Origin: Tropicimonas isoalkanivorans
GTDB taxonomy: Bacteria > Pseudomonadota > Alphaproteobacteria > Rhodobacterales > Rhodobacteraceae
Direction: 5' to 3'
NCBI RefSeq assembly: GCF_900112335.1
Contig: NZ_FOLG01000002.1
Location: 530,810 to 594,809 of the forward strand
DNA: 64,000 nucleotides
Positions 44,448 through 52,505 of the stretch are shown here, in pieces (the stretch's first letter is position 1; every line of letters begins with the position of its first letter). The notes beneath the pieces were generated by a model. That model was not told the origin of the DNA, made no database searches, and saw only the letters and a program-made list of their open reading frames with translations. The translations under genes were made by a program, and so were the position numbers.

Positions 44448-45984
44448 TGCCTTTCTGCTCCAGCCCCATCGCAAGGCGCACGATATCGTCTTCGTTCACG
44501 TCGGCTCCGGTCACCTCGCCGGCGATCCGCCCGCGCCGCATGACGATGACGCGGTCGCAGAGGCCGATCACCTCGGTCATTTCGGACGAGATCACGATGA
44601 CGGAGTGCCCCGCCTCGGCGAGCGTGTGGATGAAGCCGTAAAACTGCTGCTTGGTGCCCACGTCGATGCCGCGGGTGGGCTCGTCGATGATCACGATTTG
44701 CGGCTCGGCCAGCATGATCTTGGCCAGCAGAAGCTTCTGCTGGTTGCCGCCCGAAAGGTTGCCGATAAGCACATCGCTTTGCGGGGCGCGGATGTCGAAC
44801 TCGCGGATGGCGCGCTCCAGTGCGGCCGCCTCGGCGCGCTTGTCGATCAGGATATTCGAGAACTTCTTCAGCGCCAGAAGCGTCAGGTTGCGGCGCATGT
44901 CCTGGGTCAGGATCAGCCCGTGTTCCTTGCGGTCCTCCGGCAGGTAGACCAGGCCGGCGGCCATCGCCGCCTCGACGGAGTGGATATGCGCCGGGCTGCC
45001 GTTGATGCGCACGGTTCCGGTCGACGGGCGGACGCCGATCAGCCCCTCCATCAGTTCGGTGCGGCCGGAGCCGACGAGACCGGCGAAGCCCAGGATCTCC
45101 CCCCGGCGCAGGGTAAAGGAGACGTCCTGCACCACGGTGCCGATGGTGACGCCCTCCACCTCCAGCACCGCCTCGCTGCCGTCGGCGGGGCGTTTCGGCG
45201 GGAACATGTCGCTCAGTTCGCGGCCGACCATCGCCTCGGCCATCTGGTCCACGGTCATCTCGCCCCGGGCGGCGGTGCGCACCAGTCGGCCGTCGCGCAT
45301 CACGGTCACCCGGTCCGCGATGCGGGCCACCTCGTCGAGCTTGTGGGAGGTGTAAAGGATCGCCGTCCCTTCCTCCTTCAGTCGCTCGATCTGGCGGAAC
45401 AGGACCTCCGTCTCCCGCGTGGTGAGCGCGGCGGTTGGCTCGTCCATGATGAGGACGCGGGCCTTGCGGGAAAGTGCCTTGGCGATTTCCACCATCTGTT
45501 TTTCCGGAACCGATATGGCGGAGACCTGGGCGCGTGGGTCCAGCGGCGTTTCGAGCCGGTCGAGCAGGTCGCGGGTCCGGGCGCGCATGGCGGCATGGTC
45601 GAGCCGCCAGCCGCGCCGCAGCTCGTGGCCGAGGAAGATGTTCTGCTCCACCGAAAGAAGCTGGGCGAGGTTGAACTCCTGGTGAATCAGCGTGACCCCG
45701 CGCGCTTCGGCCTCGCGGGATTCGGCGAAGCTGACCGGCGCGCCGTCCAGTTCGACCGTGCCGCCCGAAGCCGCGAGGTAGCCCGACATGATCTTCATCG
45801 TCGTGGACTTGCCGGCGCCATTCTCGCCGATCAGCGCATGGACCTCGCCGGGGAAGAGCTCGATCGTGACGTCATGCAGCACCTGGATCGGCCCGAAGGA
45901 GCGCTGCACGTTCCGCAGGGCCAGCACCGGCGTGTCCGGGGCCGGTGCGGGGCGGGCCGTCTGCGTCGCGAGGGTCGCCGTCAT
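44434..45984 (-). CDS. CUT2-type sugar ABC transporter ATP-binding protein (RbsA-like, two ATPase domains)
   Basis: A 516-residue tandem ATPase. The N-terminal domain has Walker A GENGAGKST, signature ISVPEKQMVEI and Walker B VLIMDEPTAAL. In the C-terminal domain Walker A is degenerate (GLVGSGRTE), with signature LSGGNQQK and Walker B IVIIDEPTRGID. This pattern is normal for RbsA/MglA. ATG 45984 is used because TGAGG lies before it; the frame is open for 30 further codons. It begins seven bases after the dehydrogenase gene. Confidence 0.94.
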   Translation of the reverse strand: MTATLATQTARPAPAPDTPVLALRNVQRSFGPIQVLHDVTIELFPGEVHALIGENGAGKSTTMKIMSGYLAASGGTVELDGAPVSFAESREAEARGVTLIHQEFNLAQLLSVEQNIFLGHELRRGWRLDHAAMRARTRDLLDRLETPLDPRAQVSAISVPEKQMVEIAKALSRKARVLIMDEPTAALTTRETEVLFRQIERLKEEGTAILYTSHKLDEVARIADRVTVMRDGRLVRTAARGEMTVDQMAEAMVGRELSDMFPPKRPADGSEAVLEVEGVTIGTVVQDVSFTLRRGEILGFAGLVGSGRTELMEGLIGVRPSTGTVRINGSPAHIHSVEAAMAAGLVYLPEDRKEHGLILTQDMRRNLTLLALKKFSNILIDKRAEAAALERAIREFDIRAPQSDVLIGNLSGGNQQKLLLAKIMLAEPQIVIIDEPTRGIDVGTKQQFYGFIHTLAEAGHSVIVISSEMTEVIGLCDRVIVMRRGRIAGEVTGADVNEDDIVRLAMGLEQKGNGNG

Positions 45985-45991
45985 CCGTGCC

Positions 45992-47140
45992 TCATGCCAG
46001 CTTGACCCAGGCCGCGTCCCGCTTCGAGGAACGCACGCAGGCATCGACGAAGGCAACGCCCGCCACTCCGTCATCGACCGTCGGGAAGATCACGTCGTCG
46101 GGCACCGGCTCCCCGGCCATCGTGGCCCGGATCGCCCGGGCCGCCTCGGTATAGATGTTGGCGAAGCCTTCCAGATACCCCTCCGGATGTCCGCCAGGTG
46201 TGCGCGACACCCGCGCCGCCACGTCGCGCGCGCCCGCACCGCCACGGGTGAGAAGGCGCTTGGGCTCGCCGAAGGGGGTGAACCAGAGGTAGTTCGGGTC
46301 TTCCTGGCCCCATTCCAGACCGCCCTTGTCGCCATAGACCCGCAGACGCAGACCGTTCTCGTTGCCCGGCGCCACCTGGGAGCACCAGAGCATCCCCCGC
46401 GCCCCGCTTGCATAGCGCAGCAGGATGTGGCCGTTGTCGTCCACGCGCCGCCCCTCGACGAAGCTCTGCAGGTCCGCCGACAGCGCCTCCGGCTGCTGCC
46501 CCGTGACGAAGCCCGCCAGGTTGAACGCGTGGGTGCCGATGTCGCCCGTGGAGCCGCCGGCGCCGGAGCGCTCAGGGTCCGTCCGCCATTCGGACTGCTT
46601 GTTGGTGCCGGTGGTCTCCACCGCCTCCGACAGCCAGTCCTGGGCGTATTCGACCTGCACCACGCGCAGCCTGCCCAGTTCGCCCTGAGCCACCATCTCG
46701 CGGGCCTGCCGCACCATGGGGTAGCCGGTATAGTTGTGGGTCAGCACGAAGAGCGCGTTCGAGGCATGGGCGAGCTTCGCCAGCTTGCGCGCATCCGGAA
46801 GGGTGGAGGTGAGCGGCTTGTCGCAGATCACGTGGATGCCGCGGCTGAGAAACTCCTTGGCCACCGGGTAATGCATGTGGTTCGGTGTCACGATGGATAC
46901 TGCGTCGATGCCGTTCTTGATGCGGTTCTCGCGGATCGCCATCTCGCGGAAGTCGGCGTAGATCCGGTCCGGCGCCAGCCCGAGCGCATCGCCGCTCGCC
47001 TTCGCCCGCTCCGGCGTGGAGGAAAGCGCCCCGGCGACGAGGTCGAACTCTCCGTCGATCCGCGCAGCAATCCGGTGCACCGCACCGATGAAGGCGTCCA
47101 TGCCGCCGCCCACCATGCCGAGCCTGATACGTTCCGCCAT
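45992..47140 (-). CDS. Gfo/Idh/MocA-family oxidoreductase
   Basis: A 382-residue NAD(P)-dependent sugar or polyol dehydrogenase. The Rossmann motif is LGMVGGGMDAFIGAVH, the conserved EKP-type motif is DKP (HVICDKPLT) and the catalytic His region is DIGTHAFNLAGF. The C-terminal half forms the substrate-binding beta-sheet. One base separates it from the isomerase gene stop. Paired with a TIM-barrel isomerase and CUT2 importer, it probably oxidises an imported cyclitol or keto-sugar; the substrate is not evident. Confidence 0.93.
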   Translation of the reverse strand: MAERIRLGMVGGGMDAFIGAVHRIAARIDGEFDLVAGALSSTPERAKASGDALGLAPDRIYADFREMAIRENRIKNGIDAVSIVTPNHMHYPVAKEFLSRGIHVICDKPLTSTLPDARKLAKLAHASNALFVLTHNYTGYPMVRQAREMVAQGELGRLRVVQVEYAQDWLSEAVETTGTNKQSEWRTDPERSGAGGSTGDIGTHAFNLAGFVTGQQPEALSADLQSFVEGRRVDDNGHILLRYASGARGMLWCSQVAPGNENGLRLRVYGDKGGLEWGQEDPNYLWFTPFGEPKRLLTRGGAGARDVAARVSRTPGGHPEGYLEGFANIYTEAARAIRATMAGEPVPDDVIFPTVDDGVAGVAFVDACVRSSKRDAAWVKLA

Positions 47141-47141
47141 G

Positions 47142-48200
47142 TCAGCCTCCGATCCCGAGCATTTTCCGGTTTGCCGCCTCGTCCGTGCCGCCGGCGGCGA
47201 AATCGTCGAACGCTTGCGGGGTGACGCGGATGATGTGGTCCCGGACAAACGCCGCGCCTTCGCGCGCGCCGTCCTCGGGGTGTTTCAGGGCGCATTCCCA
47301 TTCCACCACGGCCCAGCCGTCGAAATCGTTGGCCGCCATCTTGGAGAACACCGCCCCGAAGTCGACCTGCCCGTCACCGAGGCTGCGGAACCGGCCCGCC
47401 CGGTTCACCCAGGACTGGTAGCCGCCATAGACCCCCTGACGGCCGGTCGGATTGAACTCCGCGTCCTTGACGTGAAACATGCCGATCCGGTCGCGGTAGA
47501 TGTCGATGTTGTCGAGATAGTCGAGGCACTGCAGCACGTAGTGGCTGGGGTCGTAGAGCATCTTGGCGCGGGGGTGATCGTCCACGCGCTCCAGGAACAT
47601 CTCGTAGGTCACACCGTCGTGCAGGTCCTCGCCCGGATGGATCTCGTAGCAGACGTCGACACCGCACTCGTCCGCGTGATCCAGTATTGGCTTCCAGCGC
47701 TTCGCAAGCTCGTCGAAGGCCGTCTCCACCAGCCCGGCGGGCCGCTGGGGCCACGGGTAGATGTAGGGCCATGCCAGCGCGCCGGAAAACGTCGCGTGCG
47801 CCGTGATCCCGAGGTTTCGGGACGCAGACAGCGCCTTTTTCACCTGATCGACGGCCCATTCCTGCCGCGCCTTGGGATTGTTGTGCACCGACGGGTCCGC
47901 GAAGCCGTCGAAGGCGACGTCATAGGCGGGATGCACCGCGACGAGCTGGCCTTGCAGGTGGGTGGACAGCTCCGTCACCTCCACGCCGTTCTGGGCCGCG
48001 TGGCCCTTGAATTCGTCGCAATAATCCTTGCTCTCGGCGGCGCGGGCGAGGTCGAACAGTCGCCCGTCCCAGCTGGGGACCTGCACGCCGACGTAGCCGC
48101 AGTCCGCGGCCCATTTCGTGATGCTGTCCCACGAGTTGAATGGCGCCTCATCCCCTGCGAATTGCGCAAGAAAGAGGGCTGGCCCCTTGATCGTTTTCAT
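47142..48200 (-). CDS. Sugar phosphate isomerase/epimerase-like TIM-barrel protein
   Basis: A 352-residue COG1082-type (AP endonuclease 2 fold) protein. Four metal ligands of the family are visible: Glu in CYEIHPGED, Asp in MLYDPSHY, His in MFHVKDAEF and Glu in AVVEWECA. Family members isomerise or epimerise keto-sugars or inosose. First gene of the operon with the dehydrogenase and CUT2 importer; start ATG 48200 is close to two LacI-type operators. The long open frame upstream is a shadow of the regulator. Confidence 0.92.
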   Translation of the reverse strand: MKTIKGPALFLAQFAGDEAPFNSWDSITKWAADCGYVGVQVPSWDGRLFDLARAAESKDYCDEFKGHAAQNGVEVTELSTHLQGQLVAVHPAYDVAFDGFADPSVHNNPKARQEWAVDQVKKALSASRNLGITAHATFSGALAWPYIYPWPQRPAGLVETAFDELAKRWKPILDHADECGVDVCYEIHPGEDLHDGVTYEMFLERVDDHPRAKMLYDPSHYVLQCLDYLDNIDIYRDRIGMFHVKDAEFNPTGRQGVYGGYQSWVNRAGRFRSLGDGQVDFGAVFSKMAANDFDGWAVVEWECALKHPEDGAREGAAFVRDHIIRVTPQAFDDFAAGGTDEAANRKMLGIGG

Positions 48201-48271
48201 CGTGCGACCTCCCCGGCCGACGAGATGGCCCGCATTCGCGAAGCCCTCCCCCGGCGTCTGCGAATCGTTCA

Positions 48272-48285
48272 TGTAATCCTTTACA
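48272..48285. promoter_or_regulatory. LacI-type operator, proximal to the sugar operon
   Basis: TGTAATCCTTTACA matches the distal operator TGTAAACGTTTACA at 12 of 14 positions. The centre lies 32 bases from that of the other site, about three helical turns, so two repressor dimers could bind the same face. It lies 71 bases upstream of the isomerase start. Confidence 0.7.
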
Positions 48286-48303
48286 TCGGCATCATAGGGG
48301 GTA

Positions 48304-48317
48304 TGTAAACGTTTACA
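48304..48317. promoter_or_regulatory. LacI-type operator, perfect palindrome
   Basis: TGTAAACGTTTACA is a perfect 14-base palindrome with the central CG typical of LacI-family operators. It sits in the divergent promoter region between the sugar operon and the LacI regulator gene (70 bases before ATG 48388). Confidence 0.85.
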
Positions 48318-48387
48318 AGTGCAGCATTCCGATTGATTGTGGTGGGAAGCGGCGGGTGTGACCCGCGCCCGGTCGGCGGGAGATTCG

Positions 48388-49428
48388 ATGACAAGACGTG
48401 CGCCAAGCATTCGGGACGTGGCCCTTGCGGCCGGCGTCTCCACGGCGACCGTCAGCCGGACGCTCTCCGCACCGGAACTTGTGAGCGAGAAGACGCGGGA
48501 GAGCGTGTTCGAAGCGATCCGCGAGACCGGCTACCGGCTCAACGTGACCGCGAGAAACCTGCGGCGGCGCAAGACCGGGGCCATCGCAGTGCTGGTCCCG
48601 AACCTCTCCAACCCGTTCTTTTCGCGCATCCTGTCGGGCATCGCGGAGGTGATGTCGGAAAACGGCTTCAACGTGCTGATCACGGACACGTCTCCGCTCT
48701 CGCCCGACGAGCACCGCTTTCCCGAATATTTCAGCCTCAACCAGACCGACGGGCTGATCGTGCTGGACGGGATGCTCAGCCGCGACCTGTTGCTCAACCG
48801 GGGCGCGCCCGAGAGCCGCGCGCCGATGGTCTTCGCCTGCGAGTGGATCGAGGACATCGCGCGCCCGCGCGTGAGCGTCGACAATCGCGAAGGCTCCGCG
48901 CTTGCCGTGCAACATCTTGCTGCACTCGGGCACCGCAGGATCGGTCATATCGGCGGCCCGCCGGACAACGTTTTGACCATCGCCCGCAAGCAAGGCACCC
49001 GCGACGCGTTGCAGGCGGCCGGCCTGCCCTGCCGTGCGGAATGGGTCTACGACGGGGATTTCACGCTGCAATCCGGCGCGACGGCGGCGGCGCACTGGAT
49101 GGCCTCACCGGACCGGCCGACGGCCGTAACCTGCGCCAGCGACGAGATGGCCATGGGCTTCATCGCGGAGCTGTACCGCCACGGGGTGTCCGTGCCAGCA
49201 GAGGTCTCCGTGGTCGGCTTTGACGATCTGGAAATCGCGGCCCATTTCGTGCCGCCCCTGACGACCATCCACCAGCCCCGGGCGGACATCGGGCGGGCCG
49301 CGGCACGAATGCTGCTTGAACGGATGGCAACGCCGCCGCAGGATCGCAACCGGGAGCCGGTGCCGCAGGTCGTTCTGCCTGTGGCGCTGGTCGAACGGCT
49401 CAGCACGGCGCCGCTGGCAGGGCCGTGA
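48388..49428 (+). CDS. LacI-family transcriptional regulator
   Basis: A 346-residue repressor. The DNA-binding domain (residues about 5-55) is SIRDVALAAGVSTATVSRTL followed by the hinge helix (NVTARNLRRRKTGAIAVLVP). The sugar-binding domain follows, with typical VSVVGFDDLEIAAHFVPPLT. ATG 48388 has GGGAG upstream. It is divergent from the CUT2 sugar operon, and two operator-like palindromes lie between, so it most likely represses that operon and itself. Confidence 0.94.
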   Translation: MTRRAPSIRDVALAAGVSTATVSRTLSAPELVSEKTRESVFEAIRETGYRLNVTARNLRRRKTGAIAVLVPNLSNPFFSRILSGIAEVMSENGFNVLITDTSPLSPDEHRFPEYFSLNQTDGLIVLDGMLSRDLLLNRGAPESRAPMVFACEWIEDIARPRVSVDNREGSALAVQHLAALGHRRIGHIGGPPDNVLTIARKQGTRDALQAAGLPCRAEWVYDGDFTLQSGATAAAHWMASPDRPTAVTCASDEMAMGFIAELYRHGVSVPAEVSVVGFDDLEIAAHFVPPLTTIHQPRADIGRAAARMLLERMATPPQDRNREPVPQVVLPVALVERLSTAPLAGP

Positions 49429-49451
49429 CGGTCGCGCGGGGAGGAGCGAAG

Positions 49452-50774
49452 ATGACGGGACGACGCTGGGCGGTGCTTTTTGCCATGGCGGCAGTGCCTG
49501 CGCAGGCGGGGGACCTCCCTCCGCCGATCACGGACGACATGTATGCGCCGGTCAACCCCGCGATGGTGGAGGTCGGCCACCTGCTGTTCTGGGACCCGAT
49601 CCTGAGCGGCAACCAAAACATCGCCTGCGCCACATGCCACCACCCCCGGTTCGGCACCTCCGACGGTGTCTCGTTGTCGCTGGGAGAGGGCGGGACCGGG
49701 CTGGGGCCCGACCGCCGGCCCGACCCCGCGAACATGCCCGAACAGCGCGTCCCGCGGAATGCGCCTGCGCTGTTCAACCTTGGCGCGACGGAATTTACCA
49801 CGCTGTTTCACGACGGCCGGATCCAGGCGGACCCGGCCCAGCCCAACGGCTTGCGCACACCGCTCGATCAGGAAATGGTTCAGGGCTTCTCCGGCGTCCT
49901 CTCGGCGCAGACGATGTTTCCGGTCCTGTCGCAGGACGAGATGGCCGGCCACTATGGCGAGAACGAGGTCTCCAAGGCCGTGCGCTCCGGCCGGCTCACC
50001 GGCCCCGGCGGCGCCTGGGACCTGATTGCCGCGCGGGTGCGGGCCATTCCGGCGTACCAGGCCGCGTTCGAGGCCGCGTTGCCGGAGGTGGCCGCGGGGC
50101 GGCCGGTGGCCTTCACCGACATCTCCAACGCGATTGCCGAGTTCATCACCTGGGAATGGCGGGCCGACGACAGCCCGTTCGACCGCCACCTGCGGGGCGA
50201 CGCGCCCCTCACAGGCCCGGCGCTGCGCGGCATGGAGCTGTTCTACGGCGAGGCCGAATGCAGCACCTGCCACGCGGGGCCGTTCCTGACCGACCACGCC
50301 TTCCACGCGATGGGCGTGCCACAGTTCGGGCCGGGCAAGGCGGAACGCTTCGAGCGCCACTCGAGGGACGAGGGCCGCTTCCGTGTGACGGGTCATCCCG
50401 AGGACCTCTACGCCTTCCTCACGCCCAGCCTACGGAATGTCGCCAAAACGGCCCCCTACGGGCATTCCGGCTCGCACCGGGATCTGACGGGCTTCGTCCT
50501 CTACCATATCGACCCGGCCCGCGGCCTCGCCGCCTACGACCGCAACGAGCCCCTGTTGCAGACCTTCGAGGGAAAGGCGGTCTGGGCGGCTTTCGATGAG
50601 GAGGGCGAGGCCGACCGTATCTCCGGGTCCATCGAAACACCGCCACACCCCCTCTCCGAGGATGATGTCGCTGCGATCGTCGCCTTTCTCGAAAGCCTGA
50701 CGGACGAAGCGAGCCTGGACGGCCGCATCGGCATTCCGGACAGCGTTCCCAGCGGCCTGCCGATCGATCGCTAG
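49452..50774 (+). CDS. Dihaem cytochrome c peroxidase / MauG-like protein
   Basis: A 440-residue periplasmic protein with a Sec signal (residues 1-19, ending AQAG). Two c-type haem sites are present: CATCH at 59-63 and CSTCH at 270-274. Segments RVPRNAPALFNL, LFHDGRIQADP and APYGHSGSHRDLTGFVLYH follow the CcpA/MauG family. Such enzymes reduce H2O2 or oxidise protein residues. ATG 49452 has GAGGAG at good distance. It lies 23 bases after the LacI gene and faces an FG-GAP protein gene. Whether peroxidase or MauG-like cannot be told by eye. Confidence 0.9.
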   Translation: MTGRRWAVLFAMAAVPAQAGDLPPPITDDMYAPVNPAMVEVGHLLFWDPILSGNQNIACATCHHPRFGTSDGVSLSLGEGGTGLGPDRRPDPANMPEQRVPRNAPALFNLGATEFTTLFHDGRIQADPAQPNGLRTPLDQEMVQGFSGVLSAQTMFPVLSQDEMAGHYGENEVSKAVRSGRLTGPGGAWDLIAARVRAIPAYQAAFEAALPEVAAGRPVAFTDISNAIAEFITWEWRADDSPFDRHLRGDAPLTGPALRGMELFYGEAECSTCHAGPFLTDHAFHAMGVPQFGPGKAERFERHSRDEGRFRVTGHPEDLYAFLTPSLRNVAKTAPYGHSGSHRDLTGFVLYHIDPARGLAAYDRNEPLLQTFEGKAVWAAFDEEGEADRISGSIETPPHPLSEDDVAAIVAFLESLTDEASLDGRIGIPDSVPSGLPIDR

Positions 50775-50850
50775 CCGAACGGGCGATGCGACTGGCGCGC
50801 ATCGCGGATGAACCGGCGTGGGGAACGGTTTTTCGGCCGAACACTCGCCC

Positions 50851-50925
50851 GCGCGCGGCAGCGCGCGGCCCGGCCCAACGGGAGGAGGCGCATCTTTGAT
50901 GCGGTGATGACGGGCGGGAGCGCCC
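50851..50925 (+). repeat. 75-base structured repeat, copy 2
   Basis: Reads GCGCGCGGCAGCGCGC at the start, then GGCCCAACGGGAGGAG, a hairpin CGCATC-TTT-GATGCG (50889-50903) and GGTGATGACGGGCGGGAG. It matches copy 1 on the opposite strand (26444-26518) at roughly nine of ten positions. It lies between the convergent peroxidase and FG-GAP genes, 76 bases after the first stop. Confidence 0.75.
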
Positions 50926-50936
50926 CGCGCCGGGTG

Positions 50937-52505
50937 CTATCGCAGGACGTGTATCTCCACGTCCGCTCCCTCGCGGCGCACAACCTCCACGACGCGGTTG
51001 GCTGCCACTTCGCACCAGTCGCTCGCGGTCCCGTCCGGCCAGATGACGCGCAGCTCGGCACTCTCGGCCGACCCGAGCCCGAAATGCTCCGGCAGGCCCC
51101 GCCCGCTCACATGGTAGCCCCCGACGGTAATCTCGCGCGCCACAACCGTGCCGTCCGCTCGGCGCAGTTCGACCCAGGCGCCGACGGCCATGGAGTTGCC
51201 GCCCGCCTGCCGCGGCGCCACGGCGAGCCAGTTGCCGGTCGGCTCCGAGGCGTTCCGGTAGAGCTCCATGGGCGCACGGCGGTTCACCACGGCGAGGTCC
51301 AGCCGCCCGTCGCCGTCGAAATCCGCCAGCACCGCCCCGCGCGACCGGTCGACCGTCGCGACGCCAGCCTCGATCGAGACTTCGTCAAAGGTGCCGTCCT
51401 CGCCCTGGATCAACAGGTTGTTGGGATCGTTGATGGCGTTGGTCGGCATCTGGTCGACATTGCCCTTGGCGATGAACAGATCGTCGCGGCCGTCGTTGTT
51501 CACGTCGCCGAACTGCGCCGTCCAGCCGGTGGACGGACGGCCGTCGTCGCCCAAATGGGGCCGCTGGGCGAATGTGCCGATCTCGAAAGGCGCCTGCGCG
51601 TAGCCCGAGCGCCCCTCCGACAACAGTGTGAGCTGGTCGGCCATCGAGGTGAGGACCAGGTCCGGCCGGCCATCGCCGTTGAGGTCTCGGCTGGCGATGC
51701 CCATGCCCCAGATCGAAATGTTCTTCCACCCGTCCTCCGGGCCGAGCAGGCGCGGTGCCTCTCCCATGCGCCACATCTGTTCGGAGCCGCCGCGCACGTA
51801 ATAATGCCGGTCGTTCGACACGCGAAGGTCCTGCCGCCCGTCCCGCATCCAGTCCGAAAACAGCATGGAGAGCGCGCAGAACCCCGGTTCAAGCAGAATC
51901 GGTGCGCCATAGCCCTCCCCTTCGGGCCGATGCAGCTCGTTCACGTCGCATGCCTCAAAGGGCCCCTCCGGGTCCGTCCGGTCGACGTAGTTGCCGACGG
52001 CGAGGGTCGGGCGCGTCTGCCCCGGCTCCCAGGTCGCGGAAAAGGCGGTGGACCAGCGGTCGCCACCCTCGAACCCGAACGCCTCCGTCACGTCGGTGAA
52101 TCTGCAGTCGCCCTCGCCGCGCAGCAGCACATTCGGACCGACCCGCAGAACTGCCAAGTCCAGCAGGCCGTCCCCGTCCAGATCCAGCGGATAGGCCCCC
52201 GTCACCCCCGTCAGTTCCGGAGCCCCGTCGCCGATGGCGAAGGAGAGCGGCCCGCCGGGGGCGGACGTCCGGTTGACGAAGAGCCGGGCCGGCTCCGTGC
52301 CGCCAGCGACGTACATCTCGGGCAGCGCGTCCCCGTTGCAGTCGAACGTCGCCACGCCCCCGCCGACGAAGTGCTCCCAGCCGCCGGAATAGACGTGGGC
52401 CACCGGCAGTGCGCCGCTGGCGTCCTCGAACCGTATCTCTCCCGCCTCCGCCGAACCGGCGACCAGCACGGCCAGCCCCGCGCAAACCAATTGGCGCATC
52501 GTCAT
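50937..52505 (-). CDS. Secreted CRTAC1-like FG-GAP/ASPIC protein
   Basis: A 522-residue exported protein (signal about residues 1-20, MTMRQLVCAGLAVLVAGSAE). FG-GAP/VCBS repeats with calcium-binding DxDGDG motifs are visible: DLDGDGLLDLAV, DLNGDGRPDLVL, DVNNDGRDDLFI, DFDGDGRLDLAV. The C-terminal 110 residues are an ASPIC/UnbV domain (NWLAVAPRQAGGNSMAVGAW, GRGLPEHFGLG, RVIWPDGTASD). It forms a beta-propeller; function unknown. Its start overlaps the ROK regulator stop by four bases (ATGA), so it may be translated from that mRNA. Confidence 0.88.
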   Translation of the reverse strand: MTMRQLVCAGLAVLVAGSAEAGEIRFEDASGALPVAHVYSGGWEHFVGGGVATFDCNGDALPEMYVAGGTEPARLFVNRTSAPGGPLSFAIGDGAPELTGVTGAYPLDLDGDGLLDLAVLRVGPNVLLRGEGDCRFTDVTEAFGFEGGDRWSTAFSATWEPGQTRPTLAVGNYVDRTDPEGPFEACDVNELHRPEGEGYGAPILLEPGFCALSMLFSDWMRDGRQDLRVSNDRHYYVRGGSEQMWRMGEAPRLLGPEDGWKNISIWGMGIASRDLNGDGRPDLVLTSMADQLTLLSEGRSGYAQAPFEIGTFAQRPHLGDDGRPSTGWTAQFGDVNNDGRDDLFIAKGNVDQMPTNAINDPNNLLIQGEDGTFDEVSIEAGVATVDRSRGAVLADFDGDGRLDLAVVNRRAPMELYRNASEPTGNWLAVAPRQAGGNSMAVGAWVELRRADGTVVAREITVGGYHVSGRGLPEHFGLGSAESAELRVIWPDGTASDWCEVAANRVVEVVRREGADVEIHVLR

